DNA of 64,000 bases from Alphaproteobacteria bacterium (GCA_030604885.1 JAUVUZ010000006.1:1-64000), one strand, 5' to 3'. Shown: positions 16,411 through 26,805, numbered from the stretch's first letter. Notes: generated by a model not told the origin, from the sequence alone. A program made the numbers and translations.

Positions 16411-16487
16411 CCGACCACGCCGGTCCGCCTGCGGGGCCAACCCAGCCCCGCTCCGCAGGCGGATCTCCCCCCAAGCGGCGTGGTCGG
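16411..16487 (+). repeat. Nested inverted repeat after madM
   Basis: An outer perfect 12-bp pair (CCGACCACGCCG 16411-16422 / CGGCGTGGTCGG 16476-16487) encloses a second pair matching at 11 of 12 positions (GTCCGCCTGCGG 16423-16434 / CCGCAGGCGGAT 16453-16464). The RNA would fold into a long hairpin with an internal bulge. It lies between the mad operon and the HutP-like gene and could be a processing site, an attenuator or a protein-binding RNA. Confidence 0.55.
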
Positions 16488-16498
16488 ACGCCTGCCTC

Positions 16499-16539
16499 AT
16501 CGGACCCGAACCGCCGCGTTCGGGTCCGATGTTTCGTTT
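16499..16539 (+). terminator. Rho-independent terminator of the malonate operon
   Basis: A perfect 13-bp stem (ATCGGACCCGAAC / GTTCGGGTCCGAT) with a 6-nt loop is followed by GTTTCGTTT. It lies about 130 bp past the madM stop and before the HutP-like gene, which would then be reached only by readthrough or by its own promoter. Confidence 0.65.
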
Positions 16540-16655
16540 GCGGAAAAAGGCACACGAGGCAGGTGAAAGCCGTTCTCATTTGCCCCGAACGATGCCACAC
16601 TCGCTGATCCGGAAGAACGCGCCAACGCGTCGCCGGCGAGAGAGCGGAGGACGAC

Positions 16656-17069
16656 ATGAATACCGGCAATCGCATCGGCAAGGTCGCGATGATGATCGCG
16701 ATGTCCGCCGACGCCGACGAAAAGCAGGTGGTGGAAGCCCTGAGCAAGGGGTCTTCGCTCCGGATCGCGGTGACCTACGTTTCGGGCGCGCTCAGCTACG
16801 TGCAGAAGAACTTCGTCAAGACCCTGGTGGGGTCGGCGCTGCACGGCAACGTGGTGGCCAAGGACACCGGGCAGATCCACGCGGTGATCCACGCCGGGCT
16901 GGAGGCGATCCACGGCATCACGCCGCTGGTGGCGGGAGAGAGCCAGCTCAAGCTCAAGGTGGCGATCGTCAACGACGGCACCTGGCTCGCCATCGCCGCC
17001 TACGGCGAATCCGCGTTCCACCCGGTCACCAACCACGAACGCTTCGGCTTCGGCATCATGCACATCTGA
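16656..17069 (+). CDS. HutP-family RNA-binding regulator
   Basis: A 137-residue protein that I align with HutP, the Bacillus anti-terminator that binds NAG-repeat RNA in the presence of Mg2+ and L-histidine. The metal-site pattern H-x3-H-x3-E is kept as HAVIHAGLEAIHG (His75, His79, Glu83), and the C-terminal block NHERFGFGIMHI corresponds to the HutP ending with its third metal His (His127). The middle segment that carries Arg ligands for histidine in Bacillus HutP is different (ESQLKLK), so the effector may not be histidine. A strong ribosome site (GCGGAGGA) precedes it. Directly downstream of the mad operon and with no hut genes in view, it may control the mad leader; that is inference. Confidence 0.75.
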   Translation: MNTGNRIGKVAMMIAMSADADEKQVVEALSKGSSLRIAVTYVSGALSYVQKNFVKTLVGSALHGNVVAKDTGQIHAVIHAGLEAIHGITPLVAGESQLKLKVAIVNDGTWLAIAAYGESAFHPVTNHERFGFGIMHI

Positions 17070-17079
17070 GCCGCCCGGC

Positions 17080-18003
17080 TCAGGTTTCCGCCAGCAGCCG
17101 CTCGATCATCTGCGCGAGATGGGCGAGGAACGCCTGCGCCGCCTGCGGCAGGGTGCGCTCGGCCATGGTTTGCAGCTCCAGGCGCCGCACCTGCATCCCC
17201 GCGTCGGCGATCGGCACCAGCACCATGCCGTCCTCGGCGAACCGCAGCGACACCGACAACCGGCTGGTGAGCGACACGCCGCCGCCGAAGCGGCTGAAAT
17301 TCCGTAAAGACGCCAGATAGTTGCTGGTCAGGACCGGCTCCACCGGAATCGCCTCGGCGGCGGCCGAGATGTCGAACAGCTGGCGGATCGTGGTGTCCTT
17401 GTCGGGCAGCGCCAGGGGGTGGGCGGCGAGCTCGGCGAGGCGCAGGCTCTTGCGCGCCGCCAGCGGGTGGTCGGCGCGCATCAGCGCGAGCACCGGCGCG
17501 GGCCACGAACGCTCCACCCGAACGCCGCGAATCGGCGCGAGGCTGAAGGTCAGGCCGAGATCGGCCTCGCCCTCCGCCACCATGCGCGCCACGTCGGCGG
17601 GCGGGGCGGACACCAGGCGGAAGCGGATTCCGGCGTAGGCGGCGCGGAATCCGGCGATTGCCGCGGGGATCACGTCGATGGCGAAGCCCTCGGTGGTGGC
17701 GACCTTGACGACGCCCGAGCCGAGGTGGGCGAGGCCGCGGATTTCCGCCAGCACCCGCTCGCCGTCGAGATGGCTGCGCCGCGCGTGGGCGGCGAGCAGT
17801 TCCCCCGCCGACGACAGGCTCATGCCGCGTGCCCGGCGCTCGAACAGCGCCGCCCCCACCTCCGCCTCCAGCCCGGCGATCTGGCGGCTGATCGCCGAGG
17901 CGGCGACGTTGAGGCGCGCCGAGGCCTCGGCGATCGAGCCGCACCGCGCCACCTCCAGGAAATACTTCATCGCGGGGCTGTGCACCGGGTGCGCCACTCC
18001 CAT
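17080..18003 (-). CDS. LysR-family transcriptional regulator
   Basis: A 307-residue LysR protein: winged helix-turn-helix at residues 12-70 (FLEVARCGSIAEASARLNVAASAISRQIAGLE) and a periplasmic-binding-protein-like effector domain. The ATG at 18003 gives a normal N terminus just before the helix-turn-helix. It is divergent from the peptide ABC transporter operon, which it most likely controls, and its own upstream region has a T-N11-A palindrome. It is convergent with the HutP-like gene; the two stop codons sit on the arms of a small palindrome. Confidence 0.88.
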   Translation of the reverse strand: MGVAHPVHSPAMKYFLEVARCGSIAEASARLNVAASAISRQIAGLEAEVGAALFERRARGMSLSSAGELLAAHARRSHLDGERVLAEIRGLAHLGSGVVKVATTEGFAIDVIPAAIAGFRAAYAGIRFRLVSAPPADVARMVAEGEADLGLTFSLAPIRGVRVERSWPAPVLALMRADHPLAARKSLRLAELAAHPLALPDKDTTIRQLFDISAAAEAIPVEPVLTSNYLASLRNFSRFGGGVSLTSRLSVSLRFAEDGMVLVPIADAGMQVRRLELQTMAERTLPQAAQAFLAHLAQMIERLLAET

Positions 18004-18016
18004 CTGCCAAGATCCG

Positions 18017-18031
18017 TTGCCGAAACGGCAA
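18017..18031. promoter_or_regulatory. Candidate LysR binding site
   Basis: TTGCCG-AAA-CGGCAA is a perfect palindrome containing the T-N11-A core expected for LysR regulators. It lies 14 bp upstream of the LysR start codon and about 140 bp from the divergent transporter operon, the usual place for an autoregulatory site. Confidence 0.5.
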
Positions 18032-18167
18032 GGGTCGGTTCGCAACATTATGCTTGTTCGGCGGGCCGGGTTCAAACACCATTTGCCTAGAAATGAGACA
18101 GTGCATGTGAGTTGATTAAATCGTGGGCGGAAACGCCCCTCACCCACATCCAGCAGGCAGGCCACCC

Positions 18168-19685
18168 ATGCTCAGATCCGCGCTTCTCGGCACCGCCCTC
18201 GCCCTTTGCCTCGCCCCCGGCGCGGCCCTCGCCGGCAAGGCCAACGACACCCTGGTCTACGCCTCCGACAGCGACCTCGAAAACATCAGCCCGTACCACA
18301 ACAACATGCGCGAGGGCGTGATCCTCATGCATCACGTGTGGGACGGCCTGGTGCTGCGCGACAACGCCACCGGCAAATACGTGCCGCTGCTCGCCACCGC
18401 GTGGAAGTGGGTGGACCCCACCACCCTCGAACTCGCGCTGCGCACCGACGTGAAGTTCCACAACGGCGACGCCCTCACCGCCGACGACGTGGTGTTCACG
18501 GTCAACTACGTGCTCTCGCCCGAGGCCAAGGTGGTGACCAAGCAGAACGTCTCGTGGATGGCGGGGGCGGAGAAGGTCGACGCCCACACCGTGCGGATCA
18601 AGCTCAAGGAGCCGTTCCCGGCGGCGATGGAATACCTCGCCGCGGCGGTGCCGATCTACCCGAAGGCGTATTTCGAGAAGGTCGGCCTCGAGGGCTTCGC
18701 CAAGGCGCCGGTCGGCACCGGGCCTTACAAGGTGGTCTCCGCCGCCTCGGGCCAGGGCGTGAAGATGGCCAAGAACCCGGACTACATGGCGGGCAGCCCC
18801 AAGGGCGCGCCGAAGATCGGCAAGCTCGAGTTCCGCGTCATCCCCGACGGCGAAAGCCGCGTCGCCGAGCTGATGACCGGCGGCATCGACTGGATCTGGC
18901 GGGTGCCGTCGGACCAGGCCGACAGCCTGAAGGCGGTGCCCGACGTGGCGGTGCTGTCCTCCGAGACGATGCGCGTCGCCTTCCTGATCTTCGAGATGCA
19001 GAGCGACGACCCGGCGATCAAGCCGATCAAGGACGAGCGGGTGCGCAAGGCGATCTCGATGGCGATCGACCGCCAGGCGATGGTCGACAACCTGGTGCGC
19101 GGCGGCGCCCGGGTGATGCACGCCGCCTGCTTCATCGAGCAGACCGCCTGCGTGCAGGACACCGTGGTCAAGTACGCCTACGACCCGGCCAAGGCCAAGG
19201 CGCTGCTGAAGGAGGCGGGCTACCCCAACGGCTTCGACACCGAAATCTACGCCTACCGCGAGCGCGACTACGCCGAGGCGATGATCGGCTACCTCCAGGC
19301 GGTCGGCATCAAGGCCAAGCTCAACTTCCTCAAATATCCGGCGATGCGCGGCGAGCTTCACGCGGGCAAGGCGCCGATCACCATGAACACCTGGGGGTCG
19401 TTCTCGATCAACGACGCCTCGGCCTTCACCGGCAACTACTTCAAGGGTTCGGGCGACGACCGCTCCCGCGATCCGGAGGTGCAGGCGTGGCTGAACGAGG
19501 CGGACTCCATCGTCGACGAAACCAAGCGCCTGGAGCTTTACGGCAAGGCGCTGAAGCGGATTTCCGAGAAGGCCTACGTGTTGCCGCTGTTCTCCTATTC
19601 GGCCAACTACGCCTTCACCAAGGACCTCAGCTTCACCGCCCAGCCCGACGAGCTGCCGCGCTTCTACGCCGCGTCGTGGAAATGA
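18168..19685 (+). CDS. ABC transporter substrate-binding protein (peptide/opine type)
   Basis: A 505-residue periplasmic binding protein of the DppA/OppA family (SBP_bac_5). A signal peptide spans residues 1-23 (MLRSALLGTALALCLAPGAALA). Family landmarks are LVYASDSDLENISPY, the RTDVKFHNGDALTADDVVF segment and VGTGPYKV. The first gene of a six-gene operon with two permeases, two ATPases and two M20 peptidases. The peptidases suggest dipeptides, acyl- or carbamoyl-amino acids as ligands. Confidence 0.9.
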   Translation: MLRSALLGTALALCLAPGAALAGKANDTLVYASDSDLENISPYHNNMREGVILMHHVWDGLVLRDNATGKYVPLLATAWKWVDPTTLELALRTDVKFHNGDALTADDVVFTVNYVLSPEAKVVTKQNVSWMAGAEKVDAHTVRIKLKEPFPAAMEYLAAAVPIYPKAYFEKVGLEGFAKAPVGTGPYKVVSAASGQGVKMAKNPDYMAGSPKGAPKIGKLEFRVIPDGESRVAELMTGGIDWIWRVPSDQADSLKAVPDVAVLSSETMRVAFLIFEMQSDDPAIKPIKDERVRKAISMAIDRQAMVDNLVRGGARVMHAACFIEQTACVQDTVVKYAYDPAKAKALLKEAGYPNGFDTEIYAYRERDYAEAMIGYLQAVGIKAKLNFLKYPAMRGELHAGKAPITMNTWGSFSINDASAFTGNYFKGSGDDRSRDPEVQAWLNEADSIVDETKRLELYGKALKRISEKAYVLPLFSYSANYAFTKDLSFTAQPDELPRFYAASWK

Positions 19686-19691
19686 CCCGTC

Positions 19692-19715
19692 GCCGCCCCG
19701 GGCGACCGGGGCGGC
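19692..19715 (+). terminator. Intercistronic stem-loop after the binding-protein gene
   Basis: A perfect 10-bp stem (GCCGCCCCGG / CCGGGGCGGC) with a GCGA tetraloop begins 6 bp past the stop and precedes CCTTTCC. Such hairpins after binding-protein genes usually raise the ratio of binding protein to permease. Confidence 0.5.
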
Positions 19716-19734
19716 CCTTTCCGGAGGCTCGCCG

Positions 19735-20652
19735 ATGCTCCAGTTCGCGTTGAGACGGATCGCCGTGGCGCTCGGCGTCGCGTTCACCGTGGCGGTGTTC
19801 AGCTTTTTCCTGCTGCACCTGTCGGGCGATCTCGCGGTGGCGATCGCCGGGCCGGAATCGTCCGCCGAGCAGATCGAACGCATCCGCGTCGAGTTCGGGC
19901 TGGACAAGCCGATCGTCGTCCAGTTCCTCGAATGGCTGGGCAAGGCGCTGCGCTTCGATTTCGGCCGCTCGTTCTACTTCCAGGACCAGGTCACCACCCT
20001 GATCGCCGGGCGCCTCGGCGTCACCATGAGCCTGGGCGGCCTCGCCCTCGGGTTCGCGCTGGCGGTGGCGATCCCCTTGGGCGTGGTGGCGGCGATCAAG
20101 CGCGACACCTGGGTCGACCGTTTCGCCCTCACCCTTTCGGTGTTCGGGCAGGCGATGCCGAGCTTCTGGTTCGCCCTCACCCTGGTGCTGATCTTCGCCG
20201 TCAACCTGCGCTGGCTGCCCGCCTCGGGCACCGGCACCTGGAAGCACATGGTGCTGCCGGTGGTCGCCCTCGGCACCTACGCCATGCCCGCGATCATGCG
20301 CCTCACCCGCAATGGCATGCTCGACGTGCTCGCCTCCGACTACATCCGCACCGCCCGCGCCAAGGGCCTGCGCCCCGCCACGGTGCTGTTCAAGCACGCG
20401 CTGCGTAACGCGGTGATCCCGGTGGTGGGCCTCGCGGCGGTGCAACTGGGCTTCATGCTCGGCGGCTCGATCGTGATCGAGACGGTGTTCTCGCTCCACG
20501 GCCTCGGCCACCTCGCGTGGGAGGCGATTTCCCGCAACGATTACCCGGTGGTGCAGGCGGTGGTGCTGCTGCTGTCGGTGGTCTACATCGCCGTCACCCT
20601 GGTCGCCGACCTCCTCAACGCCGCGCTCGACCCGCGCATGCGGAGCAGCTGA
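19735..20652 (+). CDS. Peptide ABC transporter permease, DppB type
   Basis: A 305-residue inner-membrane permease with six helices. The N-terminal FALRRIAVALGVAFTVAV and the EAA-loop region (DYIRTARAKGLRPATVLFKHALRNA) that contacts the ATPase are typical of DppB. A GGAGG ribosome site precedes the ATG. One base separates its stop from the second permease gene. Confidence 0.9.
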   Translation: MLQFALRRIAVALGVAFTVAVFSFFLLHLSGDLAVAIAGPESSAEQIERIRVEFGLDKPIVVQFLEWLGKALRFDFGRSFYFQDQVTTLIAGRLGVTMSLGGLALGFALAVAIPLGVVAAIKRDTWVDRFALTLSVFGQAMPSFWFALTLVLIFAVNLRWLPASGTGTWKHMVLPVVALGTYAMPAIMRLTRNGMLDVLASDYIRTARAKGLRPATVLFKHALRNAVIPVVGLAAVQLGFMLGGSIVIETVFSLHGLGHLAWEAISRNDYPVVQAVVLLLSVVYIAVTLVADLLNAALDPRMRSS

Positions 20653-20653
20653 G

Positions 20654-21559
20654 ATGTCCGAAACCGTCGCCTCCGACCCGCTCGCCCAGGCCCTGCCGCG
20701 CGTTTCGCCGCTGGCGAGGTTCGCCCGCCGCGCCCTCGGCCACCACGGCTTCCTGATCGGCGCCGGGGTGCTGGGGCTGATCGTCCTCGCCGCCCTGTTC
20801 GCGCCGCTGATCGCCCCCCACGATCCCTACGCGCAGGACGTCGCCCGCCGCCTGATCCCGCCGGTGTGGGACGCCAAGGGGAGCTGGGACCACGTGCTCG
20901 GCACCGACAAGCTCGGCCGCGACTACCTCTCGCGGCTGATCTACGGCGCCCGCATCTCGCTGATGATCGGCGCGCTGGCGGCGCTGATCTCGGGCGTGAT
21001 CGGCACCGCCATGGGGGTGGCCGCCGGATACTTCGGCGGCAAGGTGGACAGCGTCATCAGCTACGTCATCACCACCCGCCTGTCGATGCCGGTGGTGCTG
21101 GTGGCGCTGGCGGTGGCCTCGCTGGTGGGCGGCTCGCTGAAGATCGTCATCCTGGTGCTGGGGTTCCTGCTGTGGGACCGCTTCGCCGTGGTCACCCGCG
21201 TCGCCACCCAGCAGATCCGCCACGCCGAATACATCGCCGCCGCGCGCTGCATCGGCTGCTCCACCTGGCGCATCGTGATGTCGGAAATCCTGCCCAACAT
21301 CCTCAACGCCCTGATCGTCGTCGCCACCCTCGAGATGGCCCACGCGATCCTGCTCGAAGCCACCCTCTCGTTCCTCGGCCTCGGCGTGCCGCCGCCCGAG
21401 CCGTCGTGGGGGCTGATGATCGCCGAGGGCAAGTCGTACATGTTCTTCAAGCCCTGGGTGATCGTCATTCCCGGCGTCGCGCTGCTGGTGCTGGTGCTGG
21501 CGATCAACCTGCTGGGAGACGGCGTCCGCGACGTCACCGCGCCGGAGAACCGCAATTGA
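20654..21559 (+). CDS. Peptide ABC transporter permease, DppC type
   Basis: A 301-residue permease of the DppC type. It has a cytosolic N terminus, the LGTDKLGRDYLSRLIYGARISL segment near residue 80 and the EAA loop (HAEYIAAARCIGCSTWRIVMSEILPN). It pairs with the preceding DppB-type protein to form the channel. Its stop codon overlaps the TTG start of the next gene. Confidence 0.9.
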   Translation: MSETVASDPLAQALPRVSPLARFARRALGHHGFLIGAGVLGLIVLAALFAPLIAPHDPYAQDVARRLIPPVWDAKGSWDHVLGTDKLGRDYLSRLIYGARISLMIGALAALISGVIGTAMGVAAGYFGGKVDSVISYVITTRLSMPVVLVALAVASLVGGSLKIVILVLGFLLWDRFAVVTRVATQQIRHAEYIAAARCIGCSTWRIVMSEILPNILNALIVVATLEMAHAILLEATLSFLGLGVPPPEPSWGLMIAEGKSYMFFKPWVIVIPGVALLVLVLAINLLGDGVRDVTAPENRN

Positions 21560-22529
21560 CCCAACCGCTCCTCGCCGTCGAGAACCTCACCGTCGACATC
21601 CCCCTGGGCGGCCGCACCCTGCACGCGGTGCGCGGCGTCTCCTTCGAAATCCGCCGGGGCGAGACCCTGTGCGTGGTGGGCGAAAGCGGGTCGGGCAAGT
21701 CGCTCACCTCGCTGGCGCTGATGAACCTGCTGCCCGGGCGGCTGAAGCGCAGCGCCGCCCGCCTGGAGTTCGACGGCGTCGATCTTTCGGCGATTTCCGA
21801 ACGCCGGATGAGCGACCTGCGCGGCGACCGCATGGCGATGATCTTCCAGGAGCCGATGACCTCCCTGAACCCCGCCTACACCATCGGCAACCAGCTCGCC
21901 GAGCCGCTGATGCGCCACCGCAAGGTGAGCCGCGCCGAGGCGGAGGCGCGCGCCGTGCACCTGCTGGAGCGGGTCGGCATCACCGCCGCCGCCCGGCGCA
22001 TGGGGCAGTATCCGCACCAGCTTTCGGGCGGTCTGCGCCAGCGGGTGATGATCGCGATGGCGCTGATGTGCGATCCGGACCTGCTGATCGCCGACGAACC
22101 CACCACCGCGCTCGACGTCACCATCCAGGCGCAGATCCTGCTGCTGATGAAGGAAATCCAGAAGGAGTTCGGCATCGCGGTGATGCTCATCACCCACGAT
22201 CTCGGGGTGGTGGCGCGGATCGCCGACCGGGTGGCGGTGATGTACGCGGGCGAGATCGTCGAAAGCGGGCCGGTGGGGCCGCTGTTCGCCGACCCGGCCC
22301 ACCCCTACACCCGTGGTCTGCTCGCCTGCATTCCCCAGCCCGGCAAGACCGCGCCGGGGGAGCCGCTGGGGTCGATCCCCGGCCTGGTGCCGAGCCTCAC
22401 CGGCCGGGTGGCGGGCTGCGTGTTCCGCAACCGCTGCCCCCTCGCCGAGGCCGCGTGCGCGGCCGAGGTGCCGGTGGCGCACCTGGCCGACGGCCGCGCG
22501 GTGCGCTGCATCCACGCGGAGGACGCCCG

Positions 22530-22533
<4 letters not shown>
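21556..22533 (+). CDS. Peptide ABC transporter ATPase, DppD type
   Basis: A 325-residue ATPase with Walker A GESGSGKS, signature LSGGLRQR (Gly in place of the usual Gln), Walker B LLIADEPTTALD and the switch His. The C-terminal oligopeptide domain includes Cys residues (CVFRNRCPLAEAAC), which in DppD relatives bind an Fe-S cluster. The only start at a sensible place is the TTG at 21556, which overlaps the previous stop (TTGA); the next in-frame ATG or GTG would cut into the core. Confidence 0.9.
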
Positions 22534-23497
<964 letters not shown>

Positions 23498-23501
<4 letters not shown>

Positions 23502-24904
23502 GCCGTGATGCCGCGATTGCCGGGGCGCAGGTGTATTTCGACGACGGCGGGTTCCTCGCCGATCTCCGGCGCCGCGTCGCGATCCCGAGCGAGAGCCAGA
23601 AGCCCGAGCGTCGCCCGATCCTCGAAACCTACCTCGCCGAGGCGGCGATTCCGCAACTGCGCGACCTCGGCTTTTCCGCTCGCGTGGTCGAGGGGCCGGA
23701 GGATTGCGGCCCGTTCCTGATCGGCGAGCGCCACGAGGGCGACGGCCTGCCCACCGTGCTCACCTACGGCCACGGCGACGTGGTGCGCGGCTACGAGGGC
23801 CGCTGGCGCGACGGCCTCGACCCGTGGCAGGTGACGGTGGTGGGCGACCGCTGGTACGGACGCGGCACCGCCGACAACAAGGGCCAGCACGCCATCAACC
23901 TCGCCGCCCTGGCGCCGGTGATGGCGGCGCGCGGCGGCAGGCTCGGCTTCAACGTCAAGATCGTGCTGGAAATGGGCGAGGAGATCGGCTCCCCCGGCCT
24001 GCGCGAGGTGTGCGCCCGGCACAAGGACGAACTCGCCGCCGACGTGCTGATCGCCTCCGACGGGCCGCGCATGTCGGCGGCGCGCCCGACCGTCTACCTC
24101 GGCTCGCGCGGCGCGTTCAATTTCGACATCTCCCTCAAGCTGCGCGAGGGCGGGCACCACTCGGGCAACTGGGGCGGCGCACTCGCCAATCCCGGCACCA
24201 TCCTCGCCTCGGCGATCGCCAGCATGGTGGACGCGCGCGGCAAGATCCTCGTGGAGGGCCTGCGGCCGCCGCCGATCTCCCCGGCGGTGAAGGCGGCGAT
24301 CGCCGACCTCACGGTGGGCGGCAACCCGGGCGACCCGGAGGTGGACGCCGACTGGGGCGAGCCGGGCCTGACCACCGAGGAACGGGTGTTCGGATGGAAC
24401 ACCCTCGAGGTTCTGGCGTTCGTCACCGGCAACCCGGACATTCCGGTCAACGCGATTCCGCCCGAGGCGCGGGCGACGATGCAATTGCGCTACGTGGTCG
24501 GCTGCGATCCCACCACCTTCGTTGCCGCCATCGAGGCGCATCTGGCGGCGCGGGGCTTTGCGGGCTTCGCGGTGACGCCGTCGCGGCAGGCGTTCGCCGC
24601 CACCCGCCTCGACCCGGAAAACCCGTGGGTGGGCTGGGCGCTCGCCTCGATTGCCCGCACCAGCGGCAAGAAACCGGCGCTGCTGCCCAACCTCGGCGGC
24701 TCGATCCCCAACGACGCGTTCGCCGACGTGCTGGGCCTGCCGACGATCTGGGTGCCGCATTCCTATCCGGCGTGCTCGCAGCACGCCCCCGACGAGCACC
24801 TGCTCGGCTCGGTGGCGCGCGAGGCCCTCGGCATCATGGCCGGTCTCTATTGGGACCTGGGCGAAGACGGCAACGACATCCTCAAGGCGGTGAACGCATC
24901 ATGA
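23498..24904 (+). CDS. M20-family peptidase / deacylase
   Basis: A 468-residue zinc peptidase of family M20. Metal-site motifs: YGHGDVV near residue 88, GRGTADNKGQ, and EMGEEIGSPGL with the catalytic Glu pair. The lid/dimerisation domain follows and LPNLGGSIPNDAF lies near the C terminus. The family removes amino acids, acyl or carbamoyl groups from amide-linked substrates. There is no signal peptide, so it acts in the cytosol on imported substrate. Coupled by ATGA overlap to the ATPase before it and the peptidase after it. Confidence 0.87.
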
Positions 24905-26046
24905 TCCTTCAGCAACCGGTTCTCGATTGGCTCGCGCCGCGTCGCGGCGAGATGGAAGCGCTGCTCGAAACCCTGGTGAACATCGACAGCTTCAGCCCCG
25001 ACAAGGCGGGCAACGACCGCGTGCTGGAGGCGCTCGCCGCCTTCCTCGCGGGCGAGGGGGTGAGCTTCGAGCGCATCCCGGTGGCCGAGTTCGGCGACGT
25101 GCTCAAGGTCACCGTCGGCGCCGGGGCGGGCAACGCCCACGCGCTGATGATGGGCCACCGCGACACCGTCTTCCCCACCGGCACGGTGGCGGCGCGGCCG
25201 TATCGCAAGGCGGGCGACCGCGCCTACGGCCCGGGGGTGGCGGACATGAAGTCCGGCCTGGTGCTGATCGCGTTCGTGATGAAGGCGTTCGCCGAAACCA
25301 AGTCCGCGCCGTTCCCGCTGGTGGCGCTGTTCACCGGCGACGAGGAGATCGGCTCCGACGCCAGCCGCCCGATCATCGAGGCCTCGGCGGTGGGGGCGCG
25401 GGCGGTGCTCAACATGGAGCCGGGGCGCGCCTCGGGCAACGTGGTGGCGGCGCGCAAGGGCGGCCTGTGGATGAAGATCGACGTCACCGGCAAGGCCGCC
25501 CACGCGGGCGTCAACCACGAGGCCGGGCGCAGCGCCATCGAAGCCCTGGCGCGCAAGATCCCGCGCCTGCACGCCCTCACCGACTACGCCACCGGCATCA
25601 CCACCAACGTCGGCGTGATCGCGGGCGGTATCGGCCACAACACCGTGGCGAGCTGGGCGAGCGCCGAGTTCGACGTGCGGCTGGTGTCGGAATCCCAGCG
25701 CGCGCCGACCCTGGCGGCGATCGAGGCGATCCTCGCCGCCGAGGACGTGCCCGGCACTCATGCGGTGGGCACCCACATGTCCCACCGCGTGCCGATGGAG
25801 GCGGCGATGAGCGCCGACCTGCTCGCCCGCTACCGCACCGCGGCGGCGGAGATCGGCTTCGCCGCCGACGGCGAGTTCACCGGCGGCTGCGCGGATTCCG
25901 GCTTCACCGCGGCGATGGGCATTCCCACCCTGTGCGGCCTCGGCCCGGTGGGGGAAAAGGCGCACACCGACGAGGAGGTCTGCCACCTCGACACCCTGGT
26001 GCCGCGCGCCCAGGCGGTGGCGGCGACGCTGCTTTCCCTGGCCTGA
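24901..26046 (+). CDS. M20-family peptidase (CPG2/ArgE type)
   Basis: A 381-residue M20 metallopeptidase of the carboxypeptidase G2 branch: MGHRDTVFPTG, GPGVADMKSGLVL and FTGDEEIGSDASR supply the zinc ligands and catalytic Glu, followed by a dimerisation domain (AAHAGVNHEAGRSAIEAL). Glutamate-releasing activity on acylated or peptide-linked glutamates is common in this branch. The ATG overlaps the previous stop. Last gene of the transporter operon. Confidence 0.87.
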   Translation: MILQQPVLDWLAPRRGEMEALLETLVNIDSFSPDKAGNDRVLEALAAFLAGEGVSFERIPVAEFGDVLKVTVGAGAGNAHALMMGHRDTVFPTGTVAARPYRKAGDRAYGPGVADMKSGLVLIAFVMKAFAETKSAPFPLVALFTGDEEIGSDASRPIIEASAVGARAVLNMEPGRASGNVVAARKGGLWMKIDVTGKAAHAGVNHEAGRSAIEALARKIPRLHALTDYATGITTNVGVIAGGIGHNTVASWASAEFDVRLVSESQRAPTLAAIEAILAAEDVPGTHAVGTHMSHRVPMEAAMSADLLARYRTAAAEIGFAADGEFTGGCADSGFTAAMGIPTLCGLGPVGEKAHTDEEVCHLDTLVPRAQAVAATLLSLA

Positions 26047-26109
26047 GGGGCCGGAAGCCCTTGCGGCGGGCCGGGCGATTGCCGACATACGTGAAGCGCC
26101 GCCCCGGGT

Positions 26110-26138
26110 TTGACCGGGGCGCGTCGAACCGCTAGTAT
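26110..26138 (+). promoter_or_regulatory. Predicted sigma-70 promoter of the IalB-family gene
   Basis: TTGACC (26110-26115), a 17-bp spacer and TAGTAT (26133-26138) make a near-consensus promoter about 87 bp upstream of the start codon at 26225. Confidence 0.6.
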
Positions 26139-26224
26139 CCGCCGCTTGACGCGCGAGGCTATCCGCGCGCCGGTGGCGGGCCCCGTGGGGGCCGCCCCGA
26201 TTCCGATCCCATAGGACGCTGCAA

Positions 26225-26743
26225 ATGCCCCTTTCTCGACAGTTTCGTTATCTGACCCTGGGCGCCGCGCTCGCGCTGGCCGCCCCGGTGCTCGCGGCCG
26301 CGCCCGCGCTCGCCAAGGACGGCGACAAGTTCGGCGACTGGACCGTGAGCTGCCCGCCGCCGCCGCAGGGCGCCAAGCCGCAGAACACCTGCCGCCTGAT
26401 GCAGATCGAGCAGGCCAAGGCGCCGGACGGCAAGGACGTCACGGTGCTGAAGGCGTCGTTCTTCCATCTCGGCGACAAGGACCTGGTGCTGTTCGGCTAC
26501 CTGCCGCTCGGCTACGCGATCCCGCCCGGCGTCAAGGTGTCGGTGGACGGCGGCAAGGAATTCCCGCTGTTCCCGCAGCGCTGCATTCCGCAGGGCTGCG
26601 AGGTTGCCACCAAGGTGGAGCCGGAGCTGCTGGCCGCCCTCAAGAAGGGCAGCAACGCCAAGATCGAGTTCCAGCTCGGCGACCGCAACGCCTCGGTGGC
26701 GGTGTCGCTCAAGGGCCTGACCGAAGGCCTCTCCAAGTTCTGA
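26225..26743 (+). CDS. Invasion-associated locus B (IalB) family protein
   Basis: A 172-residue secreted protein. A signal peptide covers residues 1-30 (two alanine-rich blocks ending ALA). The mature part has the IalB pattern: GDWTVSCPP, an internal CRLMQIEQ segment and the paired CIPQGC cysteines. In Bartonella the namesake affects erythrocyte invasion, but in free-living alphaproteobacteria the family is widespread and its role is unknown. It has its own promoter and ends at a strong bidirectional terminator. Confidence 0.85.
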   Translation: MPLSRQFRYLTLGAALALAAPVLAAAPALAKDGDKFGDWTVSCPPPPQGAKPQNTCRLMQIEQAKAPDGKDVTVLKASFFHLGDKDLVLFGYLPLGYAIPPGVKVSVDGGKEFPLFPQRCIPQGCEVATKVEPELLAALKKGSNAKIEFQLGDRNASVAVSLKGLTEGLSKF

Positions 26744-26765
26744 CCGGCGCGCCGGTCGCAAAAAA

Positions 26766-26795
26766 AAACGGCCCGGAGTCACCTCCGGGCCGTTT
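26766..26795. terminator. Bidirectional rho-independent terminator
   Basis: A perfect 13-bp stem (AAACGGCCCGGAG / CTCCGGGCCGTTT) with a 4-nt loop, flanked by an A-run on the left and T-residues on the right, serves both the IalB gene (+) and the pirin gene (-), which converge here. Confidence 0.85.
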
Positions 26796-26805
26796 CGCGT
26801 TTCGG

